DNA of 64,000 nt from the NCBI GenBank assembly GCA_019639255.1, contig JAHBSF010000010.1, forward strand, positions 44,814 to 108,813, written 5' to 3'. Positions 39,733-49,489 of this stretch are shown one piece after another. Below the pieces are notes generated by a model. That model worked only from the letters and a program-made list of their open reading frames with translations. It ran no database searches and was not told where the DNA came from. The stretch comes from Acidobacteriota bacterium (lineage in GTDB: Bacteria > Acidobacteriota > Blastocatellia > RBC074). Position 1 is the stretch's first letter, and each line of letters opens with the position of its first letter. Both the position numbers and the translations under genes were made by a program.

Positions 39733-40629
39733 GTGGCGCGCGGCAGGGGCGAGCTTGCGCTTGAGCGCGGAATCGAACTGCTCATACGTCTGTGCGGCGT
39801 GAGCGCGATTCTGTTCGTATTCGGCATATTCTTTTTTGTATTCCGCGAAGGCGCGGGCCTGCTCTGGAGCGGCCGGTTCAGCATCCTTGAGTTTTTCGGC
39901 AGCATAGAGTGGTATCCCACCTCGCAGAGCCGCGTGCGTTACGGCGCGCTTGCACTCATCACCGGCACTTTCAGCGTCACAGTGCTTGCCATGCTTCTGG
40001 CCGTGCCGTTCGGCATTGGAACAGCCATCTATCTATCCGAGTTCTGCGGAGCGCGTCGAAAGGAAACGCTCAAGATCGTAGTTGAACTGCTTGCGGCGAT
40101 CCCCTCGGTCGTCTGGGGGTTCATCGGCCTCACGATCATGAACTCGCTCATCATTCGACTGTTCGGAGCGCCCATCGGCCTGAACGTGCTGAACGGCGCG
40201 ATGCTGCTTGCGTTGATGAGTGTGCCGATCATCGTTTCCATAGGCGAAGACGCATTGAAGGCGGTGCCCGACGGGTATCGTGAAGCGGCGCTTGCGCTCG
40301 GGGCTACGCGCTGGCAACTGGTATATCGCGTACTTTTGCCCGCTGCACGAAACGGACTCCTTGCCGCGGTGCTGCTCGGCGTCGGCCGCGCGGTCGGTGA
40401 AACGATGGCGGTGCTGATGGCCACCGGGCATTCGATACGAATGCCGACGAGCTTGCTCGATCCCGTACGCACGCTTACGGCTACGATTGCGGCCGAACTC
40501 GGCGAAGCGCCCGTGGGATCGGATCATTACCAGGTGCTGTTTCTGGTAGGCGTGCTGCTGTTCACCATCACCTTCATAGTCAATATGTGCGCGGTAAGGA
40601 TCGTGCGCGGTAAGCGGGGGCGGGGATGA
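39733..40629 (+). CDS. pstC: Phosphate ABC transporter permease
   Basis: The 298-residue membrane protein has six predicted helices and the EAA-type loop (PDGYREAALALGATRWQLVY) that contacts the ATPase. It starts with GTG three bases after the pstS stop and its end overlaps pstA by 4 bases. Forms a heterodimeric channel with PstA in the inner membrane. Confidence 0.92.
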   Translation: MARGRGELALERGIELLIRLCGVSAILFVFGIFFFVFREGAGLLWSGRFSILEFFGSIEWYPTSQSRVRYGALALITGTFSVTVLAMLLAVPFGIGTAIYLSEFCGARRKETLKIVVELLAAIPSVVWGFIGLTIMNSLIIRLFGAPIGLNVLNGAMLLALMSVPIIVSIGEDALKAVPDGYREAALALGATRWQLVYRVLLPAARNGLLAAVLLGVGRAVGETMAVLMATGHSIRMPTSLLDPVRTLTATIAAELGEAPVGSDHYQVLFLVGVLLFTITFIVNMCAVRIVRGKRGRG

Positions 40630-41567
40630 CATCGCTCGCTGAAAATAAAAAAGCAGGAGCTAAAGCAGGAGACGTTCCCGCGCTTTTTGCGCGCACTGAT
40701 CTGGGGCGGCGAAGGGAGCGCGCCGAACGCACGGCTCAGGCGGCGCTTTCCGGGATGGCGCTTCTGGTAATCATTCCGCTTGCGTTGATAATCATATATC
40801 TGATTGTCGAAGCCTGGCCCCTGCTGTCTCTCGATTTTCTGCTTGAATCCCCGCGGCGCGGAATGCGCGAGGGCGGCGTATGGCCCGCGCTTCTCGGAAC
40901 GGTTTATCTGGTGCTGATGTCGCTTGCGGTTGCAGCGCCCATCGGCATTCTTGCCGCTGTTTACCTGCACGAATACGCCGACGATTCGGCGTTTACACGC
41001 GCCGTCCAGCTTGCCGTAGTCAACCTCGCGGGCGTGCCGAGCATAGTGCACGCGCTTTTCGGATTGGGTGCGTTCGTAGTCTTTGCCGGCATAGGCCGTT
41101 CAATTCTGGCCGCATCCTTGACGCTTGCAATCATGACTTTGCCCGTAATCATAGCGAGCACGCGCGAGGCGCTGGCATCGGTCCCGCGTTCGTTTCGTGA
41201 AGCGTGCTGGAACGTGGGCGCTACAAGGTGGCAGACCATTCGCCACGTGGTTCTCCCGAACTCCATCAGCGGCATTCTTACGGGCGTGATCCTTCAGGTA
41301 TCGCGCGCTGCGGGTGAAACGGCCCCGGTGATGTTTACGGGCGCCGTGTTTTATAAGGCAGTGCGGGACGGAGACCTGTTTGCTTACGGGCTGCTGGATC
41401 AGTGTATGGCGCTTTCTATGCATCTGTTCACCGTATCCACGCAGGTGCCGGATGTGCCCGAAGCGCTGCCCTATGCTACGGCCGTGGTGCTGCTTTTCAC
41501 CGTGCTTGCCGTCAACGCTTTCGCAATCGCGTTGCGTGTTTATCTGAGGTCCAGAAAACGATGGTAG
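40626..41567 (+). CDS. pstA: Phosphate ABC transporter permease
   Basis: The 313-residue protein has six predicted helices and an EAA loop (PRSFREACWNVGATRWQTIR). It begins with a polar N-terminal lead of about 40 residues. Translation is coupled to pstC by the ATGA overlap and to the first ATPase gene by a 7-base overlap. Confidence 0.92.
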   Translation: MTSLAENKKAGAKAGDVPALFARTDLGRRRERAERTAQAALSGMALLVIIPLALIIIYLIVEAWPLLSLDFLLESPRRGMREGGVWPALLGTVYLVLMSLAVAAPIGILAAVYLHEYADDSAFTRAVQLAVVNLAGVPSIVHALFGLGAFVVFAGIGRSILAASLTLAIMTLPVIIASTREALASVPRSFREACWNVGATRWQTIRHVVLPNSISGILTGVILQVSRAAGETAPVMFTGAVFYKAVRDGDLFAYGLLDQCMALSMHLFTVSTQVPDVPEALPYATAVVLLFTVLAVNAFAIALRVYLRSRKRW

Positions 41568-42334
41568 CGGCGTCTGAGAAGGCAAAGCGGATCGAGGTCG
41601 CCGACCTTCGGTTGTCTTACGGCGGGCGCGAGGTCGTCAGGGGGATCAGCTTCGATGTATACGCCAATGAAATACTGGCGATCATCGGCCCTGCGCAGTC
41701 GGGCAAATCCAGTCTTTTACGCGCGCTTAATCGAACGCTGGATTTCGTTCCGGGAGCGATGGTGCGCGGAACGATTCAAATAGACGGCGAGGATATAGCT
41801 CGTGTAAGAGATGTCGAGGCGCTTCGACGGCGCGTAGGGATGGTGGCTCCGCTGCCGGTAGGGTTGCCCCTGACGGTTTACGACAATGTGGCGTTTGCGC
41901 CGCGAATGTCGGGCGTGCGCAAGCGGGCGGAAGTCGACGAGATTGTCGAGCGATGTTTGCGGCGTGCGGCTCTGTGGGACGAGGTAAAAGACAGACTGGA
42001 TCTGCTCGGCACGCGGCTATCGGGCGGGCAGCAGCAGCGATTGACCATCGCGCGCGCGCTGTCGCACGATCCGGAGATTCTGTGCCTCGATGAATTCTCC
42101 ATCGCAATCGACCCGGTCACGACGATGCGCATTGAAGACGTGCTGCGCGAACTGCGCTCGCAGTTGACCATTCTTCTGGTGACGAATCTGACGCAGCAGG
42201 CGCGCAGGCTTTCCGACAGAACCATGTTTCTGCTCGAAGGCGAAATAATCGAAATCGACCGGACGGACATTGTATTCTCCGACAAGCCTGCAAACCGGAT
42301 GACTTACGAATACGTCCACGGTGTCTTCGGATGA
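41561..42334 (+). CDS. pstB1: PstB-type ATPase 1, degenerate nucleotide site but intact signature
   Basis: The 257-residue protein aligns with PstB along its whole length. Walker A is intact in form (GPAQSGKS, 43-50), the ABC signature LSGGQQQR is intact (153-160) and Walker B has D177-E178. However, the Q-loop Gln is replaced (VGMVAPLPVG, P97 where FQ is usual) and the H-loop His is replaced by Asn (LLVTNLTQQ, N209). The D-loop reads IAID. It is the first of two PstB genes in the operon and overlaps the second by 4 bases. The losses suggest that its own ATP site does not turn over normally while it still completes the partner's site. Confidence 0.88.
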   Translation: MVAASEKAKRIEVADLRLSYGGREVVRGISFDVYANEILAIIGPAQSGKSSLLRALNRTLDFVPGAMVRGTIQIDGEDIARVRDVEALRRRVGMVAPLPVGLPLTVYDNVAFAPRMSGVRKRAEVDEIVERCLRRAALWDEVKDRLDLLGTRLSGGQQQRLTIARALSHDPEILCLDEFSIAIDPVTTMRIEDVLRELRSQLTILLVTNLTQQARRLSDRTMFLLEGEIIEIDRTDIVFSDKPANRMTYEYVHGVFG

Positions 42335-43113
42335 ATAACCCTGCCGCTGCGGACTACGCCATTCAAACGCGCGACCTGAGCCTGTGGTACGGGAATTTTC
42401 AGGCGCTCAACAACGTCACGCTGGATATAAAACACGGAGCGATCACCTCGCTCATAGGCCCATCGGGCTGCGGCAAGACTACGCTGCTGCGCTGTTTCAA
42501 CCGAATAAACGAGCGGTACGGATCGGTGCGCACGTCGGGGGAAATCAGGATTCTGGGCCGCAATATATACGACGAGGATGTATCGCTGATCGAATTGCGC
42601 CGATTTGTGGGAATGGTATTTCAGCGTCCCAATCCGTTGCCGCTGTCGATTTATGAAAACATCGTTTTCGGCCTGCGGCTGCATTCGGAAAGGCGGGCGT
42701 TGACGCGGGCGGATCTGGACGCTGCGGTCGAGGGAGCATTGACCGAGGTCGGGTTGTGGGCGAGTGTGCGGGACAGGCTGGACCGCTCGGCGCTGGATTT
42801 GCAGCTCGACGAACAGCAGAAGCTGTGCATTGCAAGGCTGCTGCCGCTCAAACCCGAAGTGATATTGATGGATGAGCCGTGTTCGGCGCTCGATGCCGAA
42901 GCGACGCGAGCAATAGAGGAATTGTTGTTCGGCTTGCGCGGCCGCTACAGCATCGTGATCGTCACGCACAACATGGCGCAGGCCCGGCGCGCAAGCGATG
43001 AATGTTTCCTGATGCTGATGGGCGAACTGATCGAGCACGGTGCGACCGAATCTCTTTTTACCTCGCCCAAGGATGCAAGGACCCTCAACTATCTCGAAGG
43101 GCGTTTCGGGTAA
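42331..43113 (+). CDS. pstB2: PstB-type ATPase 2, intact nucleotide site but degenerate signature
   Basis: The 260-residue protein has consensus Walker A (GPSGCGKT, 43-50), Q-loop (VFQRPNP, Q98), Walker B (ILMDEPCSALD, D181-E182) and H-loop (IVTHNMAQ, H213). The signature LSGGQ is replaced by LQLDE at 157-161, although the following QQKLCIAR aligns normally. It is thus the mirror image of PstB1. Together they would form one consensus site (PstB2 motifs plus PstB1 signature) and one degenerate site. The operon ends here without phoU, at repeat A11. Confidence 0.88.
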   Translation: MNNPAAADYAIQTRDLSLWYGNFQALNNVTLDIKHGAITSLIGPSGCGKTTLLRCFNRINERYGSVRTSGEIRILGRNIYDEDVSLIELRRFVGMVFQRPNPLPLSIYENIVFGLRLHSERRALTRADLDAAVEGALTEVGLWASVRDRLDRSALDLQLDEQQKLCIARLLPLKPEVILMDEPCSALDAEATRAIEELLFGLRGRYSIVIVTHNMAQARRASDECFLMLMGELIEHGATESLFTSPKDARTLNYLEGRFG

Positions 43114-43129
43114 GAAGACAAAGGAAGAG

Positions 43130-43217
43130 AGATAACGGAACAAACGAAATAAAACGAAACAGACGGAATTATTCAACTCTTCCGTAATTTTCGTTTCATT
43201 TCGTTTGTTCCGTTATT
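43130..43217. repeat. Family A palindrome, copy A11
   Basis: Left arm AGATAACGGAACAAACGAAA, right arm ending TTTCGTTTGTTCCGTTATTA. Modules differ at one position (GAAATAAAACG left against GAAATGAAACG right). It lies between convergent pstB2 and the GMC oxidoreductase gene, whose TAA stop is in the right arm. Confidence 0.9.
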
Positions 43218-44916
43218 AAAGCTCCCGCCGCTTCAGCCGTTCTACGATGTGGTCGCAGGCGCGCACGGTCAGGGCCATCATCGTAAGCGTAGGATTCTGG
43301 CAGCCCTGCGAAACGAAACACGCGCCGTCGGTTACGAATACGTTGTTTGCATCCCACATCTGATTGTACTTGTTGAGCACCGATTTTTTCGGATCGTCGC
43401 CCATGCGCGCAGTGCCGACTTCGTGGATGCACAGCCCCGGCGCGGCGAGGTTGGGATTGGACCACTGGGTTCTCCATCCCGCTGCATCGACCATCTCTCG
43501 CATGGTTGCGATCTGATCTTTGGCCATTTCGCGTTCGTTGTCGGAATACTGACAATCGATGTGCGCCACGGGGATGCCCCACGCGTCCTTGACTTCCTTG
43601 TTGATCGTCACCCTGTTTTCAAAACGCGGGAGCATCTCGCCGAAGGCTCCCATCCAGAACGTAGGCGTATCGGGCGTTTCTCGGACGAGCCGCTTGAACT
43701 CGGCGCCGAAACCCGGCGTGCGGCGCAGATGTTCGGGGTGCATGCCGCGCGCGGCGCTCGCCTGAATGCCGTATCCGCGCAGGAAGTTCGGATGCTTCTC
43801 GCCGATGTTTCTGAACTTCGGAATATATGCCCCGTTGTTGCGCCCGTCTTCCCAATAGTAGGGATACCTTGAAACTTCGGGCACTATGCCGCCCACGCTT
43901 ATCGAATAGGTATGATCCATCAGGTAGTGACCGAGCGCGCCCGAAGAGTTGCCGAAGCCTTCGGGGTGCTGGCGCGTAGCGGAATTCAGCAGCAGGCGCG
44001 TGGATTCGATCGTCGATGCGCACAGCACGATGACGCGGCCGAATACCTCGTGCGCGCGTTTCGTCAGGCGGTCGATGAAGGCTACGCCGCGCGCGCGCCC
44101 CGTTTTCGGATCGACTATCAGATGAGACGCCACTGCATCGGAGCGCAGCGTCAATTTCCCGGTTTTCATCGCTGCGGGAAGCGTCGAGCCGGGCGTGCTG
44201 AAGTAGGAATGCGTATCGCAGCCGCGCTCGCAATGGCCGCAGTAATGGCAGGCTGCGCGCCCCTGATGCGGGCGCGTAAGCATCGCGACGCGGCCGATTG
44301 TCACTCTGCGGTCCTTCCATTTCGATTCCACCGCGCGTTTGAGCAGGTGCTCGCCGCACGTCATCGACATTGGCGGCAGGAACACGGAATCGGGCAGTTG
44401 CGGGAGATTTTCCTGTTGACCGCTCACGCCGATAAAACGTTCGACGCGTTCGTAGTAGGGTTCGAGTTCATTGTATGAAATCGGCCAGTCTTCGCCGAAG
44501 CCGTCGCGCGATGCGGCCTTGAACTCATAATCGGACAGCCGGTAAGACTGCCGGCCCCACATAATCGTGCGCCCGCCGACCTGCCTGCCGCGAATCCAGT
44601 CGAAGGGTTTGCCCGCGGGCGTCGTGTACGGATTGTCTATGTCGTCTACGAAAAAATGGTTCGCGTATTCGGTGCAGGCGTAGCATTTCGACTGCGTAGC
44701 CTGGCGGGAATTGAAGAGCTGGGTTTGCGGGACGGCCCCGCGGTATTTGAGTTCGTACGGCCAGGTCATCATGCGGTAGTCTTTTTCGGGATCGAGTTTT
44801 CGTCCGGCTTCCAGAAGGATTACGCGCAGTCCCTTTTCGGTGAGTTCCTTCGCCGCCCAGCCGCCCGTTGCGCCCGAGCCTACTACGATTGCATCAAATA
44901 CGTTTCGTTGCGCCAT
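43216..44916 (-). CDS. GMC-family oxidoreductase
   Basis: The 566-residue flavoenzyme has the N-terminal FAD-binding motif [20 protein letters not shown] and the C-terminal GMC region with [18 protein letters not shown] and [17 protein letters not shown] cysteine-rich [11 protein letters not shown] insertion (about residues 229-239) is typical of the gluconate 2-dehydrogenase-like branch and may bind an Fe-S cluster. The substrate is likely a sugar or alcohol. ATG at 44916 is chosen because the fold begins immediately after it; the longer frame is translated repeat. No cytochrome partner is adjacent. Confidence 0.87.
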   Translation of the reverse strand: MAQRNVFDAIVVGSGATGGWAAKELTEKGLRVILLEAGRKLDPEKDYRMMTWPYELKYRGAVPQTQLFNSRQATQSKCYACTEYANHFFVDDIDNPYTTPAGKPFDWIRGRQVGGRTIMWGRQSYRLSDYEFKAASRDGFGEDWPISYNELEPYYERVERFIGVSGQQENLPQLPDSVFLPPMSMTCGEHLLKRAVESKWKDRRVTIGRVAMLTRPHQGRAACHYCGHCERGCDTHSYFSTPGSTLPAAMKTGKLTLRSDAVASHLIVDPKTGRARGVAFIDRLTKRAHEVFGRVIVLCASTIESTRLLLNSATRQHPEGFGNSSGALGHYLMDHTYSISVGGIVPEVSRYPYYWEDGRNNGAYIPKFRNIGEKHPNFLRGYGIQASAARGMHPEHLRRTPGFGAEFKRLVRETPDTPTFWMGAFGEMLPRFENRVTINKEVKDAWGIPVAHIDCQYSDNEREMAKDQIATMREMVDAAGWRTQWSNPNLAAPGLCIHEVGTARMGDDPKKSVLNKYNQMWDANNVFVTDGACFVSQGCQNPTLTMMALTVRACDHIVERLKRREL

Positions 44917-44935
44917 AGTCGTTATCTTTCGAGAA

Positions 44936-45058
44936 ATCAAGCTGCATGACATTGGAACATGGGAGAGAAAAACGAAACAGACGGAATGAACGGAACAGAC
45001 GGAAAAATTCAACTTTTCCGTATTTTTCGTTTTATTTCGTTTGTTCAGTTTTTCTCTT
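44936..45058. repeat. Diverged motif D plus family A palindrome, copy A12
   Basis: AAATCAAGCTGCATGACATT at 44936 resembles motif D; the A element from 44962 to about 45058 begins GGGAGAGAAAAACGAAACAG and ends GTTCAGTTTTTCTCTTC. The GATAACGG end has changed to GAAAAACG on the left and the compensating TTTTTC on the right, so pairing is kept although the conserved end is lost. Confidence 0.85.
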
Positions 45059-45095
45059 CTTTCTAACCATGTGTATCAATTTCCTGTGGACGGAT

Positions 45096-48041
45096 TCAGT
45101 GAAAATTCTCCACCAGCATTATGTCGTTGTCGATTCGATCGGCCTGCCAGTAAAGAATCCACTCTCCGCCGCGCGCGACCGAAATGCCGGGCGAACCGGA
45201 GACGGGCGCCTGCTCGAACCGGCGGATCACGCTTGTGCGCCGCGTAGTGAAATCGTAGTACTCCATTACCTGGTTTGGAAACGCACGCGGATTTATCACG
45301 CAGATTCCCGTTTCCAGCAGCGCCCAGCGCGAATACAGCCCGTAGTTGAGAATCATTTTTTCTTCACCGCCGGTCGAGGGCATGCTCCATATGCCCGATT
45401 CGCGTTTTGCATAATATAACGTCCGGCCGTCATTGGACTCGAATGCTTCGTAGCCGCCGTGTTTTGTAACCTGCACGGATTCGCCGCCCTCGGCCGGCAT
45501 TTTCCATATCTGCCAGCCGCCATTGCGGCGCGAGGCGAAGTAGATCGATTTGCCGTCGGCAGACCAACTCGGCAGCACGTCTTCGCCTTCGTCCTGTGTG
45601 AGGTTTCGCGGGCGTCCGCCCCCGGCGTTTATCACGTAAATCTCGCTTTGACCTTCGGGGCGCGAATCGAACGCTATCTGCCGGCTGTCGGGCGACCAGC
45701 GAGGCGATCCCGTATGGCTGCCGCCGAAATTCGTCAGTTGAATCGGATTGCGCCCGTCGGATTCGCATACCCAGATTTCGCGGCTGCCGCTGCGATCCGA
45801 AACAAATGTTATTCGCCGTCCGTCGGGCGAATACTGCGCGCTCAGGTCTTCGCGAGTCGACGCGATCAACGGCACGGCCGGCAACTCGCGGCTCGGGGCT
45901 TTGGGGCCTGCTGCGCGCCATATGTTTACATCCACCTTGCGGTAAACGTAGGCAAGGCGATTTCCACGGCGTGCGATGGCCGGTGAGAATGCGTACTCGC
46001 CGGTGCCGAATGCGCGCCTCAGGCCCCGGCCCGCAGCCGAAATCTTCCACAGGCTCGAAAGTCCGCCGCGCGGAGAGGCAAAAACTATCTCATTGCCTGA
46101 GGCCGTCCACGCAAGCGAACCGAATACCGTAAGATTATCCGAAGTAAGCCGCACCGCTTCGCCGCCCGTTACGGGAACGACGAAGATGTCGCCTACGAGA
46201 AAGTTCTGGTTGCGAATAAAAGCGATCTTCTGGCCGTCGGGCGAAAATGCAGGTGCGATATCCCCGAATGATCCTTCGGGCGGGGACGTCAACCGACTGA
46301 TTTCACCGGTTTCAATGGTAAGGATATGGATGCTTATCGGCGTTTGCGGCGACTCGCCAACAGCGACTGCCATCGTTGCGCCGTCGGGAGACCAGTCGAA
46401 GCTGCCCTTCAGATCCGTCAGCCTGCGTTCGGGTCCGCCCAGCGCGGGAACGATAAAAATGCCGCCCTCGTGTTGAGCGTCGCGTTCTTCGATGCCGCTG
46501 CGCGGCCTTCCGCGCACGAATGCGATGTGCCGGCCGTCGGGCGACCAGGCGAGATTGGATTCCTGTGCTCCCCCCAGCGAGGCCAGACGAAGCGGCGTAC
46601 CCGCATCGATCAACTGCACGTATACGCCCGGTCCTTCCTCTCCTCCCCCATCCCATACAAACGCGAGTTGATTGCCGTCGGGTGAAAACACGGGGCTTGA
46701 TTTATGACCCGGTGCGCTCGTAAACGGAGTGACGCGCGGTGCGACCGGAGGCGGGCGAAAACGCGTAGCAAAATACACCGAGCCCGCAATCAGCAAAACG
46801 GCTGCAACTATCCAGCCGCTCCATGCAGTCCATCGTCTCGTATTGGCGATTGGCGTCGGGCCGGACACGGGCAGCGGTGCTGTGGGTTGATCTTCCGCTG
46901 CGGGATTGGATATTTGCGGGGCCAGGGATGTCAGCGCTTCGAGTGCGAATCCGAGATCGCTGGCGGTCTGGAACCGGTTTTCGGGCCGCTTTTCAAGACA
47001 GCGCAGCACGGCGCGCGCGAGCCCCGGCGATTGTGCGCGAACGTGTGCGGGAAGCTCCGGAGTGTTCTGTTGCAGTATTGCCGTCATGGTCTCTGCGCCC
47101 GAAGGAGCGCGGAACGGGCGCTCGCCTGCAAGCATTTCATAAAGAATTACGCCAAAGGCGAAAATATCTGCGCGCGTATCCGCGGTTTCTCCGCGCACCT
47201 GCTCGGGCGCCATATAACCGGCCGTGCCCATAACCAGACCGGGATGCGTGCGAATGTCGGAGGATGATTCCGGCCCGCCGTCCTGCTGAGATTGCTGCAC
47301 TACCCGCGCAAGTCCGAAATCGAGAATCTTCAATCTCCCGTCGTTTGTAATGAACAGGTTTTCCGGCTTCAGATCGCGATGAACCAGCCCCTGCGAATGT
47401 GCGGCCGACAATCCCTGCGCGATTTGCAGCGCATAATCCACTGCTCTCGCCGAATCGAGTGCGCGGTTTTCATTCGATCGCGATTGCGAAGCGTTCGAAT
47501 CATTGTCCGGGCGGCTTTTTCTCAACCGCTCGCGCAGGGTTTCGCCTTCGAGTAATTCAGTAACGAGGTAAGGCGTGCCTTCATACGTGCCGACGTCGTG
47601 AATCGTAACTATGTTCGGGTGATTGAGCATCGATACGGCGCGTGCTTCCTGCTCGAATCTGCGCAAGCGATCAGGATCGCCGGCGACTGCCCTGGGCAGC
47701 AGCTTGACTGCGACGCGCCGGCCGAGGCGAGAGTCGCGCGCGGCGTATACTTCGCCCATACCGCCCGCGCCGATCAGCGAAATCAGTTCGTAGTGGCCGA
47801 GTTTGCGCCCGACCATCGAACCCTCCGGTTCATCGAAGACCGCAACCGCCGCATCCCTCAAGGCGGGCTCGGCGATGAAATCTCCGATGTTCGCCTCGGC
47901 CGCGAGCATCGCTTCGACCTCGCGCAGCAAATCCCCGTCGCCCGCGCAGGTTTCATCGAGCCAGCGCGCCCGTTCGGAAGCCTCGCGCAGCTTAGCCTCT
48001 TCGTATACCCTGCCGATCTGTTCCCAGCGTTCAGGCGTCAT
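45096..48041 (-). CDS. Ser/Thr protein kinase with C-terminal TolB/PD40 beta-propeller
   Basis: The 981-residue protein starts with a helical region typical of the kinases linked to ECF sigma factors (about 1-80), followed by a Hanks-type kinase domain (about 83-370) with GAGGMGEVY, K113, HRDLKPEN (D223) and ILDFGLAR. One membrane helix (about 410-430, SGWIVAAVLLIAGSVYFATR) precedes a periplasmic propeller with repeated FSPDG, WSPDGRHIAF and YSPDGRRITF motifs. It probably transduces an external signal to cytoplasmic phosphorylation. In related genomes such kinases follow an intact ECF sigma gene; here that gene is a pseudogene. Confidence 0.92.
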   Translation of the reverse strand: MTPERWEQIGRVYEEAKLREASERARWLDETCAGDGDLLREVEAMLAAEANIGDFIAEPALRDAAVAVFDEPEGSMVGRKLGHYELISLIGAGGMGEVYAARDSRLGRRVAVKLLPRAVAGDPDRLRRFEQEARAVSMLNHPNIVTIHDVGTYEGTPYLVTELLEGETLRERLRKSRPDNDSNASQSRSNENRALDSARAVDYALQIAQGLSAAHSQGLVHRDLKPENLFITNDGRLKILDFGLARVVQQSQQDGGPESSSDIRTHPGLVMGTAGYMAPEQVRGETADTRADIFAFGVILYEMLAGERPFRAPSGAETMTAILQQNTPELPAHVRAQSPGLARAVLRCLEKRPENRFQTASDLGFALEALTSLAPQISNPAAEDQPTAPLPVSGPTPIANTRRWTAWSGWIVAAVLLIAGSVYFATRFRPPPVAPRVTPFTSAPGHKSSPVFSPDGNQLAFVWDGGGEEGPGVYVQLIDAGTPLRLASLGGAQESNLAWSPDGRHIAFVRGRPRSGIEERDAQHEGGIFIVPALGGPERRLTDLKGSFDWSPDGATMAVAVGESPQTPISIHILTIETGEISRLTSPPEGSFGDIAPAFSPDGQKIAFIRNQNFLVGDIFVVPVTGGEAVRLTSDNLTVFGSLAWTASGNEIVFASPRGGLSSLWKISAAGRGLRRAFGTGEYAFSPAIARRGNRLAYVYRKVDVNIWRAAGPKAPSRELPAVPLIASTREDLSAQYSPDGRRITFVSDRSGSREIWVCESDGRNPIQLTNFGGSHTGSPRWSPDSRQIAFDSRPEGQSEIYVINAGGGRPRNLTQDEGEDVLPSWSADGKSIYFASRRNGGWQIWKMPAEGGESVQVTKHGGYEAFESNDGRTLYYAKRESGIWSMPSTGGEEKMILNYGLYSRWALLETGICVINPRAFPNQVMEYYDFTTRRTSVIRRFEQAPVSGSPGISVARGGEWILYWQADRIDNDIMLVENFH

Positions 48042-48052
48042 AGGGTTAGGTG

Positions 48053-48321
48053 TTAGTTGCTCAGTTCACGAAACAGCCACAAGCGGGCGAGTTGCCAGTC
48101 GCGCTGCACGGTGCGCAGCGAAATCCTGAGAACTTCGGCGGTTTCTTCCTCGCTTTATTGCTCGAACGTATCAGGTCTATCAGGATGCGGCGCAAGTGCC
48201 TGGCTGCAACTTTCCGCAGTTCGTTGTAAACCATCGGCATCAGCTCATCGAGCGCACTCGCGTCGCCCTCGCCCCAGGCCAGTAGCAGATGCGTAATCTG
48301 TTGTGAACTGCCGCCGGTCAT
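48053..48321 (-). pseudogene. ECF-type sigma factor pseudogene upstream of the kinase
   Basis: The start region encodes THLLLAWGEGDASALDELMP then MVYNELRKVAARHLRR, the N-terminus of ECF sigma factors of the acidobacterial/planctomycete kinase-linked type. It joins directly to ILIDLIRS, a segment that normally lies about 60 residues later. After another junction the region-4 sequence [20 protein letters not shown] then [10 protein letters not shown] appears in a different frame and ends with TAA at 48053-48055. So two deletions and a frameshift have removed most of regions 2 and 4. The gene directly precedes the intact kinase gene (11-base gap). Confidence 0.75.
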
Positions 48322-48742
48322 CTATACCAATCCTTATCTACGAATCCTTATCTCATGACGGAGTAGCGCCCCACAACTCAATGCAGTTCCATATTTTTTT
48401 TCAATTGCATCCCGCTCGGCGCCGGCGCAGTGCTGATCGTTACGAACACGGCCCGGCGCACACTGGCGCCTTCGCGCCGGGAGCGCAAGGCAGTATACGC
48501 CCGGAAAAAAACGGAACAGGCGAAAGTTACGAATTACTTTTCGTTTGTTCCGTTTTTTTTCGTCTGTTCCGTTATCTCGCTTTTTCCCGCCGAGGCTTCT
48601 ACAAATACTCGAATAAATGCGAGAATCTCAATCGCGGAATCGTGCGGCGGCATCGCGCCCCGGCCTGATCCGCAATCGAAGTGGACAAAGATGCCAAATC
48701 CGGTACGCCGTGTGTCGGCGTGCCGCCGATCGGAGGGTCTCC
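48322..48742. other. Intergenic region with GC hairpin and decayed family A copy A13
   Basis: This 421-base gap separates the divergent sigma pseudogene and the dioxygenase gene. It holds a GC-rich hairpin at 48452-48481 (CCCGGCGC / GCGCCGGG) and, at about 48502-48580, a degenerate family A element in which GGAAAAAAACGGAACA pairs with TGTTCCGTTTTTTTTC and an extra GTCTGTTCCGTTATCTCGC right end follows. The duplicated ATCCTTATCT near 48330 is a small direct repeat. No gene is evident. Confidence 0.7.
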
Positions 48743-49453
48743 ATGAAGAGGAATGATCCGCATCGCCGCCGATTCCTGCAGGGAATGACTTTCGGCGCGG
48801 CAGCGTTCACCGCGCCCGGATTGTTTGCAGAAAAACTAACGCCTACTGCGGCGATGATGGAGGGGCCGTTCTACCCCGACAAAATGCCGCTCGACACCGA
48901 CAACGATCTGCTGATCATCAACGATTCGATCACGCCCGCCGTGGGCGAGATTACGTACCTCACGGGCCGCATCCTTACCGTTGCGGGGCAGCCGCTGCGC
49001 AATGCATTCGTAGAAATCTGGCAGTGCGATGCAAAAGCGTCCTATCTGCACGCGGGAGGGCGCAATCCCGAGGGCCTCGACGGCAACTTTCAGGGCTATG
49101 GCCGCTTCCTGACCGACGCCAAAGGGCAATACTGGTTCAGGACGATCAAACCCGTTCCCTACAGGCTGGGCGGCACGTTCAGAGCGCCGCACATACATTT
49201 CGGCGTCAGCCGCAACGGCCGCCGCATCTTCACCACGCAGGTGCACATACGCGGGCACGAGTCGAATGCCAGCGATGTGCTGCTTCGCCAGATCCGGGAT
49301 GCAAGGGAAAGAGAAACCGTGCTTGCGAACTGGAAGCCGATTCCCGGCTCGAAAGTCGGCGAATTTTCCGCCGAGTTCGACATAATCCTGGGCGCGACTG
49401 CGGCCGAGGGCGAAGACGGCGTACTGCGCGGCGGAATCGGAAGAAAATCCTGA
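48743..49453 (+). CDS. Exported intradiol ring-cleavage dioxygenase
   Basis: The 236-residue enzyme opens with a twin-arginine motif (HRRRFLQGMTFGAA), indicating export. The intradiol dioxygenase fold is clear: LTGRILTVAGQPLRNAFVEI, WQCDA, then the iron ligands Tyr in SYLHAGG, Tyr in VPYRLGG and the two His in APHIHFGV. It is related to protocatechuate 3,4-dioxygenase and catechol dioxygenases. GGAGGGTCTCC is its ribosome-binding site. No beta-ketoadipate genes are nearby; a role in polyphenol or lignin-derived aromatics outside the cell is inferred from the export signal. Confidence 0.88.
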   Translation: MKRNDPHRRRFLQGMTFGAAAFTAPGLFAEKLTPTAAMMEGPFYPDKMPLDTDNDLLIINDSITPAVGEITYLTGRILTVAGQPLRNAFVEIWQCDAKASYLHAGGRNPEGLDGNFQGYGRFLTDAKGQYWFRTIKPVPYRLGGTFRAPHIHFGVSRNGRRIFTTQVHIRGHESNASDVLLRQIRDARERETVLANWKPIPGSKVGEFSAEFDIILGATAAEGEDGVLRGGIGRKS

Positions 49454-49489
49454 CGCTCGATATTCGGGAACGCAGACCGCAGAAAACAG

